Positions 61,197 through 64,000 of a stretch of DNA of 64,000 bases are shown one piece after another. The notes under the pieces were generated by a model. That model had not been told where the DNA came from. It did not search any database and saw only the letters and a list, made by a program, of their open reading frames with translations. The DNA is from Alkalibacillus almallahensis (GTDB lineage Bacteria; Bacillota; Bacilli; Bacillales; Alkalibacillaceae). Every line of letters begins with the position of its first letter. Within the stretch, counting starts at the first letter, position 1. The position numbers and the translations under genes are program-made. The stretch is from positions 292,996 to 356,995 of the forward strand of contig NZ_JAASRU010000001.1 of the NCBI RefSeq assembly GCF_011761495.1, read 5' to 3'.

Positions 61197-63864
61197 TCAA
61201 GTAAAGAGTCGGAAAGCCAATAAACAAAAGAAAAAACAAAATAAGAAAATCAATTGGAAAAAAGTCTTTTTAACATTATTGATTATTGGACTAGTCATGA
61301 CATTAGTTGGTGCTGGTGTCGTTTATTCATATATCAGTGATGCACCTGAGCTTAATGAAGAAGAATTACAAGTACCAGCAGGAACATCGATTTTAGATCG
61401 TAACGGTGAAGAAATTGCGAACTTAGCAACTGAAAACCGCACCGTTATTGAATATAGTGACCTATCCCCTGTTGTTGAAGATGCAGTCATTGCTACAGAG
61501 GATGCTCGCTTCTATGAACATAGTGGTATTGATATTCGTCGAATCGGTGCTGCAGTCATCGCAAATATAAAAGAAGGATTCGGAGCAGAAGGCGCTAGTA
61601 CGATTACTCAACAAGTAATCAAGAACTTTTTACTGTCGGACAAAAAAGTCCTTGAGCGAAAAGTACAAGAACAATATTTAGCCATCAAATTAGAGCAAGA
61701 ATATTCCAAAGAACAAATCTTAATGATGTATTTAAATAAAATTTATTACGGTAACGGAATTTATGGCATTCAACAAGCATCTGAATACTATTATGGCAAA
61801 GAGGACTTGAATAATTTAACACTTTCTGAAGCGGCCTTATTAGCAGGTTTACCTCAAAGACCTAGTGGTTATAATCCATTAGAGCATCCAGAACGTGCTC
61901 AAGACCGCCGCGATACAGTCTTAGACTTAATGGTCCATCATGATAAAATTACTGAACAAGAAGCTGAAGAAGCGAAACAAGTCAATGTATCAGACATGGT
62001 TCAAGAGAATAATGAATCAAGTGAAGTAAATTATCCTGCCTTTATTGAAACAGTATATGATGAAGCTGAAAAATTAATAGAACAAGAAGATTTAAATATT
62101 CACACAGCTGGTTTAACGATTCACACAACATTAGACCAAGATGCTCAGCAACAATTGAAGGAATTGCTAAGTCATGATAGCTCTGCTTTCCCGAACAATG
62201 AATTAGAAGCAGGTGTGACAGCTCTTGATACAAAAACAGGTCAAGTGCTAGCCATTGGTGGCGGCCGTAATCGAACACAACCATTCAACCAAAATTATGC
62301 AACGGATATTGCACGCGCCCCTGGTTCGGCAATTAAACCAATCGTCAGTTATGGGCCGGTTATTGATCAGAATCAGTTTTCTACGTATCATCAATATTAT
62401 GACCACCCTTCAGAGGCTTATTACTCATGGGATGAAGAATTTGAAAACTATGGACCAGACGGTGGAACTTATCATAATTGGGTTACTATGCGTGAAGCGT
62501 TGTATCGCTCATTAAACGTTCCTGCTGTCATTAATACACGTGAACACCTGGATAGAGAAGCTGCAGGAGAATTTGCTCGCAATTTAGGAATTTCATCTGT
62601 CGAAGGCGAAGTAAATGATGGAATGGCGCTCGGTAGTGACGGTGAAAATGGTATACCAACAAACTCATATGAAATGGCCGGTGCTTTTGCAGCATTTGGT
62701 AATCAAGGTATGTATAATGAACCTCATACCATTACTAAAATAGAATTTCCTGATGGCCGAACAATGGAGCCAGATCGTGAAAGCACACCAGTTATGGAAG
62801 ATTACACGGCTTATATGATCTCTGACATGCTTAAAGACACGATTGAGCATCCTAACGGAACAGCTGCAGGTAAACTCAATCTAGGTTCTCTACCCGTTGC
62901 TGGTAAAACAGGTACAACTAACGATACAGTTGACTCATGGTTCGTTGGGTATTCAACTAACTATACGATTTCTGTCTGGACCGGTTATGATGAACAACAA
63001 GAAATTAACGACACTAGTCCTCGTTTCACAATCTTTGAAACGTTGATGACCCAATTATCAGAAGGTGAAGATACAGCAGATTTCACCAAACCTGATTCCG
63101 TCAAAGAAATTGGAGTTGAGGAAGGATCTCGTCCAGCTAAGTTACCAAGTGAATACACACCTGAAAGCGAGATCGTAACTGAACTCTTCGTCGAAGGTAA
63201 AGAACCATCTGAAACATCTGATCAGTACGAACAAATCGATCCAATTGAATCATTACAAGTTGACTTTAACGCTGAAGAAGAAAACATTGAAGCTTCTTGG
63301 TCTCACCCATCAAGTGGTGATGTCCAATTTGATATCAGCATTTCAGCTAACGATCAAGAGGTTGATTCTATTAGCGGTTACGGCGACACAAGTTATACCT
63401 TTAATAATATTGAAATGGGTCAAACGTATACCTTTGAAATTACAGCCTACGATGCAGCAAATACTGAAAATCAAAGCGAACCTGTAACTGGATCAGTCGA
63501 GATTCCAGCAGAAGATTCAGATTTCTGGGAAGAGTTCTTGGATGAAGAAGAAGACAATCAAGATGAGAACAACCAAGAAGAACAAAATGGTGAAGGTAGC
63601 GAAAATAATGGTGACTCAAACGACCAGTCTGATGGTAATAACAATAATGAGTCTGGTAACACTGGAGATTCTGATAGTAACAACGGTGATGATTCTAGCG
63701 GTAATGAAAACGATGATAGTCAAACTGGTGATGATAGCCAAAACAGCAATAACAACAACAGCAACGATAACAATAACAATGACAGCAACAATACAGAAGA
63801 TTCTAACGACACAAGCGATGATGAACAGAATACGTCTGATGACAGCAACCAAGATTCCAACTAA
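61189..63864 (+). CDS. ponA: Class A penicillin-binding protein 1 (PonA) with a long acidic tail
   Basis: An 891-residue bifunctional PBP. Parts: basic cytoplasmic start, membrane helix (about 25-47), GT51 glycosyltransferase with catalytic Glu in IATEDARFYEHSGID (about 97) and GASTITQQ; transpeptidase with Ser379 in SAIK, SLN and KTGT near 571; a fibronectin-III-like domain (about 690-770); and a low-complexity tail (about 777-891) almost wholly Asp, Asn, Ser, Glu, Gly and Gln. The ATG at 61189 follows CGGAGGAG. It overlaps recU. The tail suggests a secreted face adapted to salt (inference). Confidence 0.94.
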   Translation: MSDQVKSRKANKQKKKQNKKINWKKVFLTLLIIGLVMTLVGAGVVYSYISDAPELNEEELQVPAGTSILDRNGEEIANLATENRTVIEYSDLSPVVEDAVIATEDARFYEHSGIDIRRIGAAVIANIKEGFGAEGASTITQQVIKNFLLSDKKVLERKVQEQYLAIKLEQEYSKEQILMMYLNKIYYGNGIYGIQQASEYYYGKEDLNNLTLSEAALLAGLPQRPSGYNPLEHPERAQDRRDTVLDLMVHHDKITEQEAEEAKQVNVSDMVQENNESSEVNYPAFIETVYDEAEKLIEQEDLNIHTAGLTIHTTLDQDAQQQLKELLSHDSSAFPNNELEAGVTALDTKTGQVLAIGGGRNRTQPFNQNYATDIARAPGSAIKPIVSYGPVIDQNQFSTYHQYYDHPSEAYYSWDEEFENYGPDGGTYHNWVTMREALYRSLNVPAVINTREHLDREAAGEFARNLGISSVEGEVNDGMALGSDGENGIPTNSYEMAGAFAAFGNQGMYNEPHTITKIEFPDGRTMEPDRESTPVMEDYTAYMISDMLKDTIEHPNGTAAGKLNLGSLPVAGKTGTTNDTVDSWFVGYSTNYTISVWTGYDEQQEINDTSPRFTIFETLMTQLSEGEDTADFTKPDSVKEIGVEEGSRPAKLPSEYTPESEIVTELFVEGKEPSETSDQYEQIDPIESLQVDFNAEEENIEASWSHPSSGDVQFDISISANDQEVDSISGYGDTSYTFNNIEMGQTYTFEITAYDAANTENQSEPVTGSVEIPAEDSDFWEEFLDEEEDNQDENNQEEQNGEGSENNGDSNDQSDGNNNNESGNTGDSDSNNGDDSSGNENDDSQTGDDSQNSNNNNSNDNNNNDSNNTEDSNDTSDDEQNTSDDSNQDSN

Positions 63865-63881
63865 ATAAAATCATAAAAAAC

Positions 63882-63946
63882 AGGATGTCTAAACTTAGAC
63901 ATCCTCAGCTTGTAGAGAAACCCCAGGTTTTTCTGCAAGCTTTTTT
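63882..63946 (+). terminator. Double hairpin terminator after ponA
   Basis: A first stem, AGGATGTCTAA / TTAGACATCCT, is followed at once by a second imperfect stem starting AGCTTG and closing CAAGCT (63907-63941), then TTTTTT. The second is the likely terminator. Confidence 0.8.
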
Positions 63947-64000
63947 ATTTCTATAGGGGTAATTAATCTTACTAAATCAAAATAAAATGATATATATAAC

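Noticed and set aside
63542..63868. Open frames in other phases across the ponA tail (Thr/Met-rich and Val/Ile-rich products)
   Set aside because: They are shadows of the low-complexity Asp/Asn/Ser repeat codons of ponA.

Overview
The window is chromosomal backbone from a low-GC, endospore-forming member of the Bacillaceae. The evidence is a Tlp spore protein, a YjcZ-type sporulation peptide, class B RNase P RNA, ParE/ParC, and long runs of genes in Bacillus subtilis order (yneN-tlp-yneP-yneQ-plsY-yneT-parE-parC; the yng leucine-type operon; ypsC-rnpB-gpsB-ypsA; yppE-yppC-recU-ponA). Strong GA-rich ribosome binding sites precede nearly every gene and decide many GTG and TTG starts. The acidic, Asn/Asp-rich tail on PBP1 fits a halotolerant or halophilic lineage, but that is inference and I name no species. 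I saw no tRNA, rRNA 16S/23S, CRISPR array, prophage or intact transposase.

Layout. 1-10.9 kb: a membrane protein/thioredoxin pair, spore and thioesterase genes, then on the minus strand yidD, folE2, capA and plsY, then yneT and the topoisomerase IV genes. 10.9-19.6 kb: a TetR gene and an eight-gene operon for leucine/branched-acyl-CoA breakdown (acyl-CoA dehydrogenase, acyl-CoA ligase, a free-standing ligase C-domain, biotin carboxylase, biotin carrier, HMG-CoA lyase, enoyl-CoA hydratase, carboxyltransferase). 19.7-29.9 kb: an accessory stretch with an FAD dehydrogenase, an acetyl-CoA-synthetase-like ligase, a TetR/MFS pair with matching operators, a flavin reductase/luciferase-like pair, and two unfamiliar proteins sharing a C-terminal domain. 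29.9-38.6 kb: a chemoreceptor, redox proteins, GDPD, a lipoprotein PBP, MsrA and an S9 peptidase. 38.7-52.7 kb: a two-headed dynamin, a GGDEF protein, ferredoxin, a carboxypeptidase, a 280-bp MITE-like repeat, MsrAB, Ung, the Tat translocase (two TatA plus TatC), DHFR/ThyA and an NlpC/P60 hydrolase. 52.7-64 kb: a cold-shock gene with a terminator-bearing leader, a sulfurtransferase, the bpsAB alkylpyrone genes, ypsC, rnpB, gpsB, ypsA, cdd, yppE, yppC, recU and ponA.

How it works together. Most genes are housekeeping: chromosome decatenation, folate/dTMP synthesis (folE2, dfrA, thyA), cell-wall synthesis (ponA, pbpC-like, gpsB), lipid synthesis (plsY), protein export (tatA/tatC, yidD) and methionine-sulfoxide repair. 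The least explained elements are the cold-shock leader hairpin, the stand-alone ligase C-domain, the two-protein LNPGTP family, the 13-bp inverted repeat bracketing rnpB, a 23-bp motif upstream of two unlinked genes, and the MITE-like repeat. No clearly new multi-gene system was found.
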